Notes under the pieces: model-generated
Database searches by the model: none
What the model was told of the DNA's origin: nothing
Seen by the model: the letters and a program-made list of their open reading frames with translations, nothing else
Origin: Lachnospiraceae bacterium
GTDB lineage: Bacteria > Bacillota > Clostridia > Lachnospirales > Lachnospiraceae
Assembly: GCA_017518185.1 (NCBI GenBank)
Contig: JAFWWB010000091.1
Location: 1-64,000 of the forward strand
Length of the DNA: 64,000 bases
Direction: 5' to 3'
Made by a program: the position numbers and the translations under genes
Shown here: in pieces, positions 25,594-34,546 of the stretch
Numbering within the stretch: the stretch's first letter is position 1
Layout of the letters: every line of letters starts with the position of its first letter

Positions 25594-27531
25594 ATGAAAA
25601 GGAAAGATCTCAGGCGTGTCCTGGGAGCAATACTGACAGCAGTGACTCTTTGCGGCTGCAGCAGGAAGCTTCCCGAGATAAAGGATACGGCAGCCGGAGA
25701 AAGCGAGAGCAGCATCTACAGGATAATGTACTATAATGAGATAACCACCCTGAACTATCTTCAGACCGGGACCCAGGTGGACTATGCCCTCTGCGCGAAC
25801 CTGGTGGACTGCCTGGTGGATTACGACAGCTACGGAAATATCATTCCCGGCCTTGCTGAGAGCTGGACCTCAAATGTATATATGACGGAATGGACCTTCA
25901 AGATACGTCCCGGAGTGATGTGGGTGGACTGCGACGGAAAGGAAGTGGCGGAGGTCACTGCCGACGACTGGGTGACTACCGCACACTATGTGAATGATGC
26001 GGCCAACGATTCTGCCAGCCAGTATATGTATGCCACGGGGGCACTGGTAAAGAATGCCCAGAAATACTACGATTATACGGATTATCTGATAAAGAGCGAC
26101 GGCGGTACCAGGACCACCGATGAAGAGGGAAATCCCATAGAAGCGGCGGAGCGGGTGAGTCCCGGGGAGATAGGGGTCGTGGCGACGGACAGATATACCC
26201 TCAAGTATACTCTTGAGCAGCCCTGCCCGTTCTTTCTGAGCGTTCTCTCTTATTCCTCCTATATGCCGGTGAACGGGGATTTTCTGAACAGTGTCGGAGA
26301 CATGTTCGGAAGGAGCAAGGAGAATATCCTGTATAACGGCGCATACCGTCTTTCCGAATACATACCCCAGGAGCGGAGGACGCTTAAAAAGAACGAGTCC
26401 TACTGGGATAAGGATAAGGTCTATCTGACGGAGATAGATGCAAGATACCGCAGTGACGTACTGGAATCCGGTCCGGAGCATTTCCTGAACGGGGATGTGG
26501 ACAAGGCCTTCATCAGTTCGGAGGTGATGAAGGAGTGGATGGAGGATCCGGAAAAGGCGGATCAGGTCCACAGCATGAGACCCGACATAGCTTACAGCTA
26601 TTTCTACTGTTTTAACTACGATCCCGAGTTCGATGCTGTCTATGAGCCGGAAAACTGGAGAAAGGCCGTGATGAACGAGAATTTCAGGAAGGCTCTGGCC
26701 CTTTCCCTGAACATGCGGGAGCTTGCGGCAGTCAATGAGCCTTATAATACCGAACTGCTGCTCCAGAAGACCATTACTCCGGCAACCTTTGTTTCCTCAG
26801 GGGGCAGGGATTATACCGACTTCGATGCTTTTGAGGACATGTCCATGCAGGGCGGACAGGATGTGGAGAAGGCCAGGGCCTTCAGGGATGCGGCCAAAGC
26901 CGAGCTTTCGGCTGAGGGCGTTACCTTCCCGGTAAAGGTTCTGATGCCCTATAATCCCACCACCGTGAACTGGGATACCGAATGTGCAATGGCGGGAAAG
27001 ATGCTGGAGGATATACTCGGAAAGGATTTCGTGGAAGTGCAGGTGGTCCGCGGTCCTGACAGCGGCTTTCTGGCGGCAGTCCGCCGCAGCGGAAAATATG
27101 CCTTCATGCTCTGTAACTGGGGAGCGGATTACGCCGATCCCGAGACCTACACGGAGCCTTTTTCAGAGGGAAATACCTATATGTTCTGGGATACGGTCAG
27201 CGATCCGGCCATAAAGGAGATCTTTGAAGAGTACGTGAGCATACTGGCCATGGCAAGGACCACTTATGATACCGAAGAGAGATACGAGCTCTTCTCACAG
27301 GCGGAGGCGCTGCTGATAGAGCATGCCATAATCGTGCCTTACAGGGTCAGCAACGGTGAAGGCTATGTGGCGGACCGGCTCAGCCAGTTTGAGGGCGAGT
27401 TCGCGCCCTACGGTCTTGCGAGGGAGCGCTATAAAGGCAAGATGCTTCATGAGAAATCCATGAGCATAGAGGAATTCAATGAAGCATATGAGAAGTGGGA
27501 GCTTGAAAGAGCAGCTTCCATGTCGGAATAA
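25594..27531 (+). CDS. ABC-type oligopeptide-binding lipoprotein (family 5)
   Basis: The protein has 645 residues. The N-terminus MKRKDLRRVLGAILTAVTLCGC ends in a lipobox (LCGC), so it is anchored on the outer face of the membrane. The body is an SBP_bac_5 domain: ITTLNYLQTGTQVDYALCANL, VDYDSYGNIIPGLAESW, WTFKIRPGVMW and later FRKALALSLNMRELA are typical. No permease or ATPase genes are adjacent, and it sits directly after two sensor cyclases. It may feed a distant Opp transporter, or act as a ligand-binding partner of the cyclases; the second is speculation from the order of genes. It is about 100 residues longer than classical OppA. Confidence 0.88.
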   Translation: MKRKDLRRVLGAILTAVTLCGCSRKLPEIKDTAAGESESSIYRIMYYNEITTLNYLQTGTQVDYALCANLVDCLVDYDSYGNIIPGLAESWTSNVYMTEWTFKIRPGVMWVDCDGKEVAEVTADDWVTTAHYVNDAANDSASQYMYATGALVKNAQKYYDYTDYLIKSDGGTRTTDEEGNPIEAAERVSPGEIGVVATDRYTLKYTLEQPCPFFLSVLSYSSYMPVNGDFLNSVGDMFGRSKENILYNGAYRLSEYIPQERRTLKKNESYWDKDKVYLTEIDARYRSDVLESGPEHFLNGDVDKAFISSEVMKEWMEDPEKADQVHSMRPDIAYSYFYCFNYDPEFDAVYEPENWRKAVMNENFRKALALSLNMRELAAVNEPYNTELLLQKTITPATFVSSGGRDYTDFDAFEDMSMQGGQDVEKARAFRDAAKAELSAEGVTFPVKVLMPYNPTTVNWDTECAMAGKMLEDILGKDFVEVQVVRGPDSGFLAAVRRSGKYAFMLCNWGADYADPETYTEPFSEGNTYMFWDTVSDPAIKEIFEEYVSILAMARTTYDTEERYELFSQAEALLIEHAIIVPYRVSNGEGYVADRLSQFEGEFAPYGLARERYKGKMLHEKSMSIEEFNEAYEKWELERAASMSE

Positions 27532-27558
27532 AAAAATGATAAGGGGCGCAGGGCTTCG

Positions 27559-29775
27559 ATGAAAAAGATCTTGAAAAAAAGGGATCTCAGCGCCCTTTTG
27601 TACTTTATATTTTTCCTGGCGGCACTTGCATTCTGGGAGATCTTCCTCCGGGTCACGGTATCCGGGGGGCTGGACAGCCATAATGCGGTGCTCTTTGTAT
27701 TCCTGCCGGCGGAGGCGGCTTTTTTCACGGCCTTCTGCGGCTTTCACAAAAAGCTGAGGCCTGTTAACGGCGTCGTGATGACGCTGCTGCAGGCACTTAT
27801 AGCAGTTTACTATTATGCGCAGTACATCTATTTTTCCACTTTCGGTTCCCTTTTTTCCATAAGCATGGCAGGCATGGGCGCCGAGGCTCTCGGTAATTTC
27901 GGCTGGACCATACGTGAGACCATAGAGGAATCGGTGCCGGTCATGTTCCTGCTTCTGATACCGGCTTTTCTGGCAGCTCTTTTCTCTTTTACCGCATATA
28001 AAAAGAGAAAAGAAAAGGAAGGGCTTATGTCCCCCTGCGGCGGATATGCGCTGTGGCTCCACGGGGCTGTGCTGGTGCTCTCTGCCGCGTTATGGTTCGG
28101 GACGGTCTTTTCCCTGGGGGCCTTCGGTAAGGAGAAGGGCAGCGCATGGTACGTTTTCCACGATGCCACTTCGGATACGGATATGAGCTCCAGCAGACTG
28201 GGGGCTCTTGCTACATCGGTTGTGGAGAGCGGCGCGCGCTTCCTGAATACCGGAGATGACAAGTCCGCGTCCCTTGCGGAGGCGGTGGACAGTGAGGCGC
28301 TGAAGGCAGTGAAAAAGCCTGCACCCACTGCTGCTCCGGCAGCAGCAATAGTTTCTGAGGATACGTTATCCGAAAACGAGCCGGAACCGGTAAGGAGACA
28401 CGAATTTGAAGAGATTGATTTTGCCGCTCTTAAGAACGAGAGCAATGACGAGATAGTAAAGGCTCTCTGCGATTACTTCGGCGCTAAAGAGAGCATGGAG
28501 GTAAATGAGTATACCGGATTATTCAAGGACTATAACCTGATCTATATCTGCGCGGAGGCCTTTTCAGATTACGGCATCGATCCCGAGATAACACCGGTGC
28601 TCTGGGATATGGCCCACAGCGGCATAGTGCTCCATAACTATTACAATTCATACATCAACACCACCACGAACGGGGAGTTCTCACTGGATCTTTCACTGTG
28701 GCCCGATGTATCCAGAACGGCGGACAGGGGAGCGGCAGCAGGCTCCTTCCCCCAGTCGGCAGCTCTTTATATGCCCTTCGGCCTCGGAAAGCTTTTTACT
28801 GCTGAAGGCGCTGTGGCATACGGCTATCACGATTATCTGGGGGATTATTACAAGAGAAGGCTTTCCTGGGCCAACCTCGGCTATGAACAGCTCAAGTTCA
28901 TGGACGAAGGCATGACCTTCTCATCATACTGGCCGGCATCTGATCTGGAGATGTTTGAGCAGTCCATGGAGGATTACGTAAATGAGGACAGGTTTCATGC
29001 CAATTACATGACCTTCAGCGGCCACGGTCCCTACCGGCCCTCCAACGAGATGTATGTGCGGAATATTGCCGAAGTGACGAACAGGGGCATCTATGATAAG
29101 TACAGCGACATTACCGTGATAGGTTATTTCTGCGGTGAGTTCGAGCTTGAGAGGGCCATGGAATACATGCTGAAGCGTCTTGAGGAGGCGGGAAAGCTCG
29201 AGAATACCGTGATAGTCCTTTCCGGAGACCACTTCCCCTATCAGGTGCCTGAGAGCGCAAGGAAGGATCTGAACCACGGAGAAGAGCTTGATACCGTGTT
29301 TGAACAGTACCATTCCACCTGCATAATCTACAATGCGGGACTTAAGGAGCCCATCGACTGCTACGAGTACTGCTGCAACGTGGACATACTCCCTACGGTG
29401 CTGAACCTGATGGACATACCCTATGATTCCAGGCTCCTTATGGGGACTGACGTGTTCTCCGACGGTGTCCACAGGGCAAGGCTCTATAACGGAAGCTTCC
29501 TTACGGACTACGTATATTATGACAAAAACTCCGGCGAGGCCAGATATGTATACGAAGGGGATGAGCTGGGAGAAGAAGAGCTGGAGGCCTATTTTGAGGC
29601 CATGCGGGATTATACGGAAAAGGAATACGTGGCTTCCATCAACATGCTGAAAACGGATTTCTATCTCTACGTATGGGAGCATTCGGGACTGATGACCCAT
29701 GAGGAAGCGGATATGGAAAGGGCAAGACAGGACGTGGCCAGAAAGAAACTGGCCGAGGGAGGTAACGGGCAGTGA
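27559..29775 (+). CDS. LtaS-like phosphoglycerol transferase / sulfatase-fold membrane enzyme
   Basis: This protein has 738 residues. Five or so membrane helices occupy residues 10-200, a Glu/Pro-rich linker follows, and from about residue 320 there is an extracellular alkaline-phosphatase-fold domain. The motifs LIYICAEAFSDYG, the probable nucleophile threonine in NTTTNGEFSL, YMTFSGHGPY and VLSGDHFPY match LtaS/MdoB enzymes. By family it transfers phosphoglycerol from phosphatidylglycerol to a lipoteichoic acid or other surface glycan. The product polymer cannot be inferred. Its stop overlaps the GTG start of pyrC. No strong ribosome-binding site precedes the ATG at 27559. Confidence 0.82.
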   Translation: MKKILKKRDLSALLYFIFFLAALAFWEIFLRVTVSGGLDSHNAVLFVFLPAEAAFFTAFCGFHKKLRPVNGVVMTLLQALIAVYYYAQYIYFSTFGSLFSISMAGMGAEALGNFGWTIRETIEESVPVMFLLLIPAFLAALFSFTAYKKRKEKEGLMSPCGGYALWLHGAVLVLSAALWFGTVFSLGAFGKEKGSAWYVFHDATSDTDMSSSRLGALATSVVESGARFLNTGDDKSASLAEAVDSEALKAVKKPAPTAAPAAAIVSEDTLSENEPEPVRRHEFEEIDFAALKNESNDEIVKALCDYFGAKESMEVNEYTGLFKDYNLIYICAEAFSDYGIDPEITPVLWDMAHSGIVLHNYYNSYINTTTNGEFSLDLSLWPDVSRTADRGAAAGSFPQSAALYMPFGLGKLFTAEGAVAYGYHDYLGDYYKRRLSWANLGYEQLKFMDEGMTFSSYWPASDLEMFEQSMEDYVNEDRFHANYMTFSGHGPYRPSNEMYVRNIAEVTNRGIYDKYSDITVIGYFCGEFELERAMEYMLKRLEEAGKLENTVIVLSGDHFPYQVPESARKDLNHGEELDTVFEQYHSTCIIYNAGLKEPIDCYEYCCNVDILPTVLNLMDIPYDSRLLMGTDVFSDGVHRARLYNGSFLTDYVYYDKNSGEARYVYEGDELGEEELEAYFEAMRDYTEKEYVASINMLKTDFYLYVWEHSGLMTHEEADMERARQDVARKKLAEGGNGQ

Positions 29776-31043
29776 AGAGCATACTGATAAAAAATGTGAA
29801 GCTGGTAAATCCGCGGGGCACCGGCGGTGAGCTTGATATACTTATGGCAGAGGGGCGGATCGTCAAGCTTTCTCCGGCTATCGATGCCGGGGAAGGCATG
29901 GAAGTGATCGACGGACGCGGTCTTATGGCGGCCCCGGGCTTTGTGGATGTGCACGTGCATTTCCGGGATCCCGGACAGACCCATAAGGAGGACATCTTTA
30001 CCGGGGCAAAGGCGGCGGCAAAGGGAGGCGTGACCACGGTGGTGCTGATGGCCAATACCGTTCCTGCGGTGGATAACGAAGAGACCCTTGCCTATGTCCT
30101 GGAAAAGGGAAGACAGACAGGCATAAACGTGCTGTCCTGCACGACGGTGACAAAAGGCATGAAAGGAGAAGAGCTCTGCGACCTCGAAGGACTTAAGGCT
30201 GCCGGGGCTGCGGGCTTTACTGATGACGGTAAGCCCATCATGAACGAAGCGCTGGTACGGGAAGCGATGGAGAGGGCGGCTGCCCTGGGACTGCCCATAA
30301 GCTTTCACGAAGAGGATCCGGCCTTTATCGACGGCCCCGGCTTTAACAGGGGAGCCGCATCGGAGCATTTCGGCATAGGAGGGGCAGACAGGCAGGCTGA
30401 GATATCCATGATAGAGAGGGATATAAAGCTTGCCCTGGAGACCGGAGCCGTTATCGACATACAGCACATAAGCACAAAGGAAGGTGTGGAGCTGGTAAGA
30501 CAGGCACGGAAGAAGTCCGGGAAGATACATGCGGAAGCAACGCCCCATCATTTTTCTCTGACCGAGAAGGATGCGATCGTCCACGGCGTTATGGCCAAGA
30601 TGAACCCGCCGCTTCGCACGGAGGAGGACAGGCTTGCCATTATAGAGGGCCTGAAGGACGGCACCATCGACATGATAGCGACCGACCATGCGCCCCATGC
30701 CGCGGCAGAGAAGGCTAAGGGGATAAAGGAAGCGCCCAGCGGCATAACCGGACTGGAGACCTCTTTTGCGCTGGGGATAACGAAGCTGGTGGAGCCGGGA
30801 TACCTGAGCCTTGAGACGCTGATAGAGAGAATGAGCTGCGGACCTGCAGAGGTTTACGGCCTCAACACGGGCGTGATCAGGGAGGGAGGACCGGCGGACC
30901 TGGTGCTCTTCGATCCCGATGAAAAATGGATCTTTGATGATCATGCATCAAAATCCTCCAATTCACCCTTTGCGGGAAGTGAACTTAAGGGCCGCGTAAA
31001 GTGTACTGTCTGGGGCGGGAAGGTAGTTTACAGTAACATGTAA
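29772..31043 (+). CDS. pyrC: Dihydroorotase
   Basis: The protein has 423 residues, the length of class I bacterial dihydroorotases. It starts with GTG overlapping the previous stop (GTGA). Zinc ligands appear in DVHVHFRDPGQTHKEDI, the histidines in IDIQHIS and ATPHHFSL, and the catalytic aspartate in IATDHAPH. It cyclises N-carbamoyl-L-aspartate to dihydroorotate in pyrimidine synthesis. No other pyr gene is near, so it has been recruited to the end of a surface/signalling operon. The end of the gene contains the promoter of the next gene. Confidence 0.95.
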   Translation: MKSILIKNVKLVNPRGTGGELDILMAEGRIVKLSPAIDAGEGMEVIDGRGLMAAPGFVDVHVHFRDPGQTHKEDIFTGAKAAAKGGVTTVVLMANTVPAVDNEETLAYVLEKGRQTGINVLSCTTVTKGMKGEELCDLEGLKAAGAAGFTDDGKPIMNEALVREAMERAAALGLPISFHEEDPAFIDGPGFNRGAASEHFGIGGADRQAEISMIERDIKLALETGAVIDIQHISTKEGVELVRQARKKSGKIHAEATPHHFSLTEKDAIVHGVMAKMNPPLRTEEDRLAIIEGLKDGTIDMIATDHAPHAAAEKAKGIKEAPSGITGLETSFALGITKLVEPGYLSLETLIERMSCGPAEVYGLNTGVIREGGPADLVLFDPDEKWIFDDHASKSSNSPFAGSELKGRVKCTVWGGKVVYSNM

Positions 31044-31055
31044 CAGTGGTATAAT
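31027..31055 (+). promoter_or_regulatory. Promoter of the Lys/Glu-rich protein gene
   Basis: TTTACA (31027-31032) and TATAAT (31050-31055) are separated by 17 bases, and TGG directly before the -10 makes it an extended -10. It starts within the last codons of pyrC. It is one of the best sigma-A-type promoters in the window. Confidence 0.75.
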
Positions 31056-31100
31056 ATATGCAGTAGTGTACCTTGTAGTTTTTTGCGGGAGGTAACGGAT

Positions 31101-31790
31101 ATGGCAGAAGTAAACGGAATTGCATCGGTCGGGGCTTCCTCCGGGGCAGCAGGCGCATTATACAGCACTCCCCGTGTTAAGAGCGCGGATACTGTAAAGC
31201 AGCCCGATGCGGCGCAGGATAAAAAGGCCTCTGAGGCCGGTAAAAAAACTGAAGAGAAACAGCTTGAAAACGTGATCAGCACCTCACAGGACGGCGATAC
31301 TGTACAGGCCGGAAAGGAAGCGCTGGATAAGCTTAAGGAGGATGAAGAGTACGGAAGGGTGGTTGACAAGGGCAGCCTTCTTGCGGCTAAGGATCCTTCC
31401 GCAGAGCGCAGGGCAGAGCTGAGGGAAGAGGCCGAGAAGAAGGCCGAGGAAAAAGAGGAGGAGAAAGAGGAAGAAAAGAACGTTACCTCTTTCAACGGAT
31501 ACACCGACGCGCAGCTTAAGCAGATGTACCTGAAGGGCGATATCTCCAGGCAGGATTACGATAAGGAGATCGAGGACAGGGAGAGCAAGAAGGAGGCCCG
31601 CGGCGAGGAAGAAGAAAAGTTCATGAAGGAAGGGGCTCAGAATGTCGGGAAGCAGAAGGAGAACGAAAGGGATGCCGATATCATTAAGAATATCGGCTCG
31701 GAAGATTCCTCCGATGCGCCCGATGCCATGATGAGAGCGCAGATCATGCAGGCGCTGGATGCGAACTCGGTATTCGAGAGCGAGACCTGA
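31101..31790 (+). CDS. Unrecognised highly charged 229-residue protein
   Basis: The ATG at 31101 is chosen because GGGAGG lies eight bases upstream. The N-terminal ~25 residues are Ala/Gly/Ser-rich, followed by a long Glu/Lys-rich helical region with a run of about 25 acidic and basic residues near 110-132 (EKKAEEKEEEKEEEK), and a segment FNGYTDAQLKQMYLKGDISRQDYDKEI that looks like a short helical hairpin. There is no signal peptide, membrane helix or cysteine. It has its own strong promoter and terminator, so it is a monocistronic, probably well-expressed cytoplasmic protein. The family is unknown to me. Confidence 0.65.
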   Translation: MAEVNGIASVGASSGAAGALYSTPRVKSADTVKQPDAAQDKKASEAGKKTEEKQLENVISTSQDGDTVQAGKEALDKLKEDEEYGRVVDKGSLLAAKDPSAERRAELREEAEKKAEEKEEEKEEEKNVTSFNGYTDAQLKQMYLKGDISRQDYDKEIEDRESKKEARGEEEEKFMKEGAQNVGKQKENERDADIIKNIGSEDSSDAPDAMMRAQIMQALDANSVFESET

Positions 31791-31812
31791 AAAAAGACAA
31801 CGGATATCAAAA

Positions 31813-31840
31813 GGAGCTGCCGCGGGGCAGCTCCTTTTTT
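31813..31840 (+). terminator. Rho-independent terminator, partly bidirectional
   Basis: GGAGCTGCC pairs with GGCAGCTCC around a GCGG loop and is followed by six T residues. Four A residues on the left give a weaker T-run on the other strand, so it may also stop the convergent CAP gene. Confidence 0.9.
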
Positions 31841-31870
31841 GGTTTGTGCGCCATGGGCGCGCTCTAACGG

Positions 31871-31898
31871 CAGGCCGGAAAGATACCGGCCTGTTTTT
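31871..31898. terminator. Second hairpin with T-run between convergent genes
   Basis: CAGGCCGG and CCGGCCTG pair around a seven-base loop, with TTTTT on the + strand side. It lies ten bases from the stop codon of the minus-strand CAP gene and backs up the terminator at 31813. Confidence 0.65.
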
Positions 31899-31907
31899 CA
31901 GTCTTTA

Positions 31908-32804
31908 TCAGGGGCAGTAGAAGATCTGCACCCAGTAAGTTTTGTAGGCGGTAGAGCCGTCATAGTAGTAGCCGACTGCCATCTTGGTGTACTTTGAATT
32001 GAGGATGTTGTTCCTGTGTCCCTCGCTGTTCATCCAGCCGTTCATGGCAGCCTCGGGAGTGGAATAGCCGGCAGCGATGTTCTCGCCGTAGTGGTAGTTG
32101 GGGCCGGAGTCAAGCACGGTATAGAAGGAAGTACCGTCCGGTCTTGTGTGCGAGAAGCTCTGCGCTATCTCCTTTGAACGGATATTCACTGCGTTGGTAA
32201 GTCCGTCGCCCCAGACGAGGGGAGCGATGCCGCGGCTCGTACGCTCGTTATTGGTGAGCTCGAGAACTTTCTTTGCGTAGGCTTCGGCATTGGTGTCGGT
32301 AAGGTTGGTCAGATCAACGGCTCTTACGTTGAAGCCGTCGGTATTGCTGTTGGCGTTGTTGTCATAAATTCTGGAAGCGGCCCTTGCGGCACTGAGCTCC
32401 TGATCCTTGTTGGCAAAACGGCCTTCCTTCTGACCAAACTTAACGTAGTGAAGCTTTAATATCGCAGGATCCTTTCCAAGTACAGAGACCACATCGGGAT
32501 ACTTCTGTGCGTAATAGACGGCGTCAAAATCAGGCGCCTCATCGTTATTTGAAGCAGTGTCGGTACCCGGAGCCACGGGACGGCGTCCTTCGGCTTTTCC
32601 GAATTTTACATAGTGAAGATACATCATGTCGGGCGAACTGCCAAGCGCGGCTACCACGTCGGGGTTTGACTGCGCGTAGTATTCGGCATCGAAAAGCGTG
32701 CCGTCCGGCATGGTCTTCGGAGCGGCCTGGGCATTTATGCTGATGCCGCCGAAGCAGAGCGCCGCGGCAGCGGCGGACATGGCGATAAGTCTTGAAAGTC
32801 TCAT
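31908..32804 (-). CDS. Secreted CAP-domain protein with two FDAxYYA repeats
   Basis: The protein has 298 residues. The ATG ending at 32804 is preferred to a GTG nine bases earlier because GGAGG is eight bases from it. A signal peptide ends at NAQAA. Two modules of about 45 residues follow, each FDAxYYAxxxPDVVxxLGxxPxxxxLHYVKFGxxEGR. The C-terminal ~130 residues are a CAP/SCP domain with FSHTRPDG, GENIAAG and SEGHRNNIL, which keeps the His-Glu-His set of the family. Bacterial CAP proteins are secreted and of mostly unknown function. The repeated module also occurs in the secreted protein at 50989, so it is probably a wall-binding or targeting unit. Confidence 0.88.
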   Translation of the reverse strand: MRLSRLIAMSAAAAALCFGGISINAQAAPKTMPDGTLFDAEYYAQSNPDVVAALGSSPDMMYLHYVKFGKAEGRRPVAPGTDTASNNDEAPDFDAVYYAQKYPDVVSVLGKDPAILKLHYVKFGQKEGRFANKDQELSAARAASRIYDNNANSNTDGFNVRAVDLTNLTDTNAEAYAKKVLELTNNERTSRGIAPLVWGDGLTNAVNIRSKEIAQSFSHTRPDGTSFYTVLDSGPNYHYGENIAAGYSTPEAAMNGWMNSEGHRNNILNSKYTKMAVGYYYDGSTAYKTYWVQIFYCP

Positions 32805-32841
32805 GTCTTTCACCTCCCTGGTAAGTGTTTAGTTGGATTCA

Positions 32842-32870
32842 ATTATACGGGCAACGGTATTTCTGTACAA
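32842..32870 (-). promoter_or_regulatory. Promoter of the CAP-domain gene
   Basis: On the minus strand TTGTAC (32870-32865) and TATAAT (32847-32842) are 17 bases apart. The -35 overlaps one copy of a direct repeat shared with the upstream half of this divergent region. Confidence 0.5.
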
Positions 32871-32919
32871 GATATGAGCACATAAATGATGTACAAAAAA
32901 CGAACGGTATTTTGTGCAA
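32853..32919. repeat. Direct repeats 50 bases apart in a divergent promoter region
   Basis: AACGGTATTTCTGTACAA (32853-32870) recurs as AACGGTATTTTGTGCAA (32903-32919). The start-to-start distance is 50 bases, close to five helical turns. The first copy covers the -35 of the CAP promoter. They are probable sites for one regulator acting on the divergent pair. Confidence 0.5.
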
Positions 32920-32940
32920 AATGAGGGGAGCAACTTATAC

Positions 32941-32969
32941 TTGTAATTATGAAAAGATGTATATATAAT
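32941..32969 (+). promoter_or_regulatory. Promoter of the OFA-type transporter gene
   Basis: TTGTAA (32941-32946) and TATAAT (32964-32969) are separated by 17 bases. The leader to the start codon is about 55 bases. Confidence 0.65.
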
Positions 32970-33030
32970 AGTGTGTCGGCTGCGGGCGCAGCACGGGAAG
33001 TTTATACAAAAAATGAAAGGAACTGAAAAA

Positions 33031-34338
33031 ATGAGCGAGAGTACTACCAAGAGCGGAGGCTGGCGTGAGAACAAGTGGGTACGCGCAGCAATCCCTGCAT
33101 TATTACTGCACTGCAGCATCGGTACGGTTTACTGCTGGTCGCTGTTCAGCCAGGAGATAGCAGATTACATCGGCTTCTCCAAGGGCGCTACGGAATGGGC
33201 ATTTTCCTTTGCCATCTTCTTTCTGGGCATGAGCGCCGCATTCCTCGGAAACATAGTTGAAAAGGACATCCATAAGTCCTCTCTTATAGCGACGATCTGT
33301 TTTGCTTCGGGTATGGCGCTCACCGGCTTCTTTATCTGGTGGGGCGGAAATCATCCCGGCAATGCGATAGCGCTGGTTGGTATCTATCTCAGCTACGGCT
33401 TTATCATGGGCGTGGGCCTTGGTACCGGTTACCTCTCCCCCGTGAAGACGCTGATGCTCTGGTTCCAGGACCGTAAGGGCCTTGCGACCGGACTGGCAGT
33501 GGCAGGCTTCGGCGCAGCAAAGGCTATCGCCAGCCCTATCATGACTTCCATGCTCAAGGGCCTGGGTGACGGCGGCATATATAAGATGTTCCTTATCCTT
33601 GCAGCTGTATATTTTGTGATGATGTTCGTGGGACATCTCCTTCTTGCAAAACCCGCAGGCTGGCATGAGCCCCAGGGCAAGGGAGAAAAGCCCAGCATCA
33701 TGGCTACCCTTAAGACCAAGCCCATTACCAATTACATAGGTATCTGGCTTATGTTCTACATCAACATCACCTGCGGTCTTGCGCTGATCTCCCAGGAGAA
33801 GATGATCTTCAAGTGCCTGGGCTTTGCAGGGATAGCAGGTATCCTTTCAACCATTTCCGCAGTGTTTAACGCAGGCGGACGTCTTGGCTTCTCTTCCTGG
33901 GCTGATACCATGAAGGACCGCAATACGATCTACAAGCTGATATTTGTGCTTTCAATAGTCTTTACCGCACTGGTCATGGTCACCAACGGTATCAAGACGG
34001 GATCCGCTTCCATCGGTCTGGCAGTGCTGGTGCTGGCCCTTATCTACGTCGTGAACGCAGGCTACGGCGGAGGCTTCTCCAACGTTCCTACCCTGCTTTC
34101 CGACCACTACGGCATGGGCAGCATCTCCGCCATCCACGGCATCACCCTTTCAGCCTGGGCTTTTGCAGGCCTTACCGGAAACCAGGTTGCCAGCCTGATA
34201 GTTAAGAATACCGGAAAGGTCCAGTATATCTACAATAAGGTGATCTACGATAGCAAGGAAGCCATCGCGGCTACCGGCGCGGATGTGGATGCTCTTCTGG
34301 CAAACCATGACATAAACGAGGTCAACCCCACCGGTTAA
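33031..34338 (+). CDS. OFA-type MFS transporter, last helix cut off by an in-frame stop
   Basis: The ATG at 33031 is preferred (AAAGGA nine bases upstream); an ATG at 33013 is in frame. The 435 residues give eleven membrane helices with MFS features (GIYLSYGFIMGVGLGTGYLSPVKT, WFQDRKGLATGLAVAGFGAAKAI) typical of the oxalate/formate antiporter family, whose substrates are mostly unknown carboxylates. Translation stops at TAA 34336-34338. The same frame then continues for 39 codons to TAA 34456-34458, giving QNVLIFTVILYIVALLACLL and a Lys/Ala-rich tail, clearly a twelfth helix. A Tyr codon changed to TAA explains this. The protein is therefore shortened, read through, or misread at one base. Confidence 0.8.
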   Translation: MSESTTKSGGWRENKWVRAAIPALLLHCSIGTVYCWSLFSQEIADYIGFSKGATEWAFSFAIFFLGMSAAFLGNIVEKDIHKSSLIATICFASGMALTGFFIWWGGNHPGNAIALVGIYLSYGFIMGVGLGTGYLSPVKTLMLWFQDRKGLATGLAVAGFGAAKAIASPIMTSMLKGLGDGGIYKMFLILAAVYFVMMFVGHLLLAKPAGWHEPQGKGEKPSIMATLKTKPITNYIGIWLMFYINITCGLALISQEKMIFKCLGFAGIAGILSTISAVFNAGGRLGFSSWADTMKDRNTIYKLIFVLSIVFTALVMVTNGIKTGSASIGLAVLVLALIYVVNAGYGGGFSNVPTLLSDHYGMGSISAIHGITLSAWAFAGLTGNQVASLIVKNTGKVQYIYNKVIYDSKEAIAATGADVDALLANHDINEVNPTG

Positions 34339-34458
34339 CAGAACGTGCTCATCTTTACCGTGATCCTTTATATCGTTGCCCTCCTTGCCTGCCTGCTGCT
34401 GGTGAAGCCCACCGACAAGGCTCTTGAGGCAAAGGCTGCAAAGAAGGCGGCAAAGTAA
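34339..34458 (+). pseudogene. Detached twelfth helix of the transporter
   Basis: This stretch continues the reading frame of the transporter after its TAA and encodes one hydrophobic helix with a basic tail. It has no start codon or ribosome-binding site of its own. Confidence 0.7.
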
Positions 34459-34495
34459 TAAAATTAAACAAAAGCTCAAAAGAATATGATATAAT

Positions 34496-34519
34496 AAAGA
34501 CCTGCTCCGGCAGGTCTTT
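34496..34519 (+). terminator. Probable terminator hairpin before galK
   Basis: AAAGACCTGC pairs with GCAGGTCTTT around TCCG. The T-run is short (TTTATCTTT), so termination may be partial and galK could receive read-through. Confidence 0.55.
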
Positions 34520-34546
34520 ATCTTTACGAATAAAAGGAGGACGGTC

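Noticed and set aside
29667-30944. 425-residue minus-strand open frame opposite pyrC
   Set aside because: pyrC has all catalytic motifs. The antisense frame is His/Arg-rich noise.
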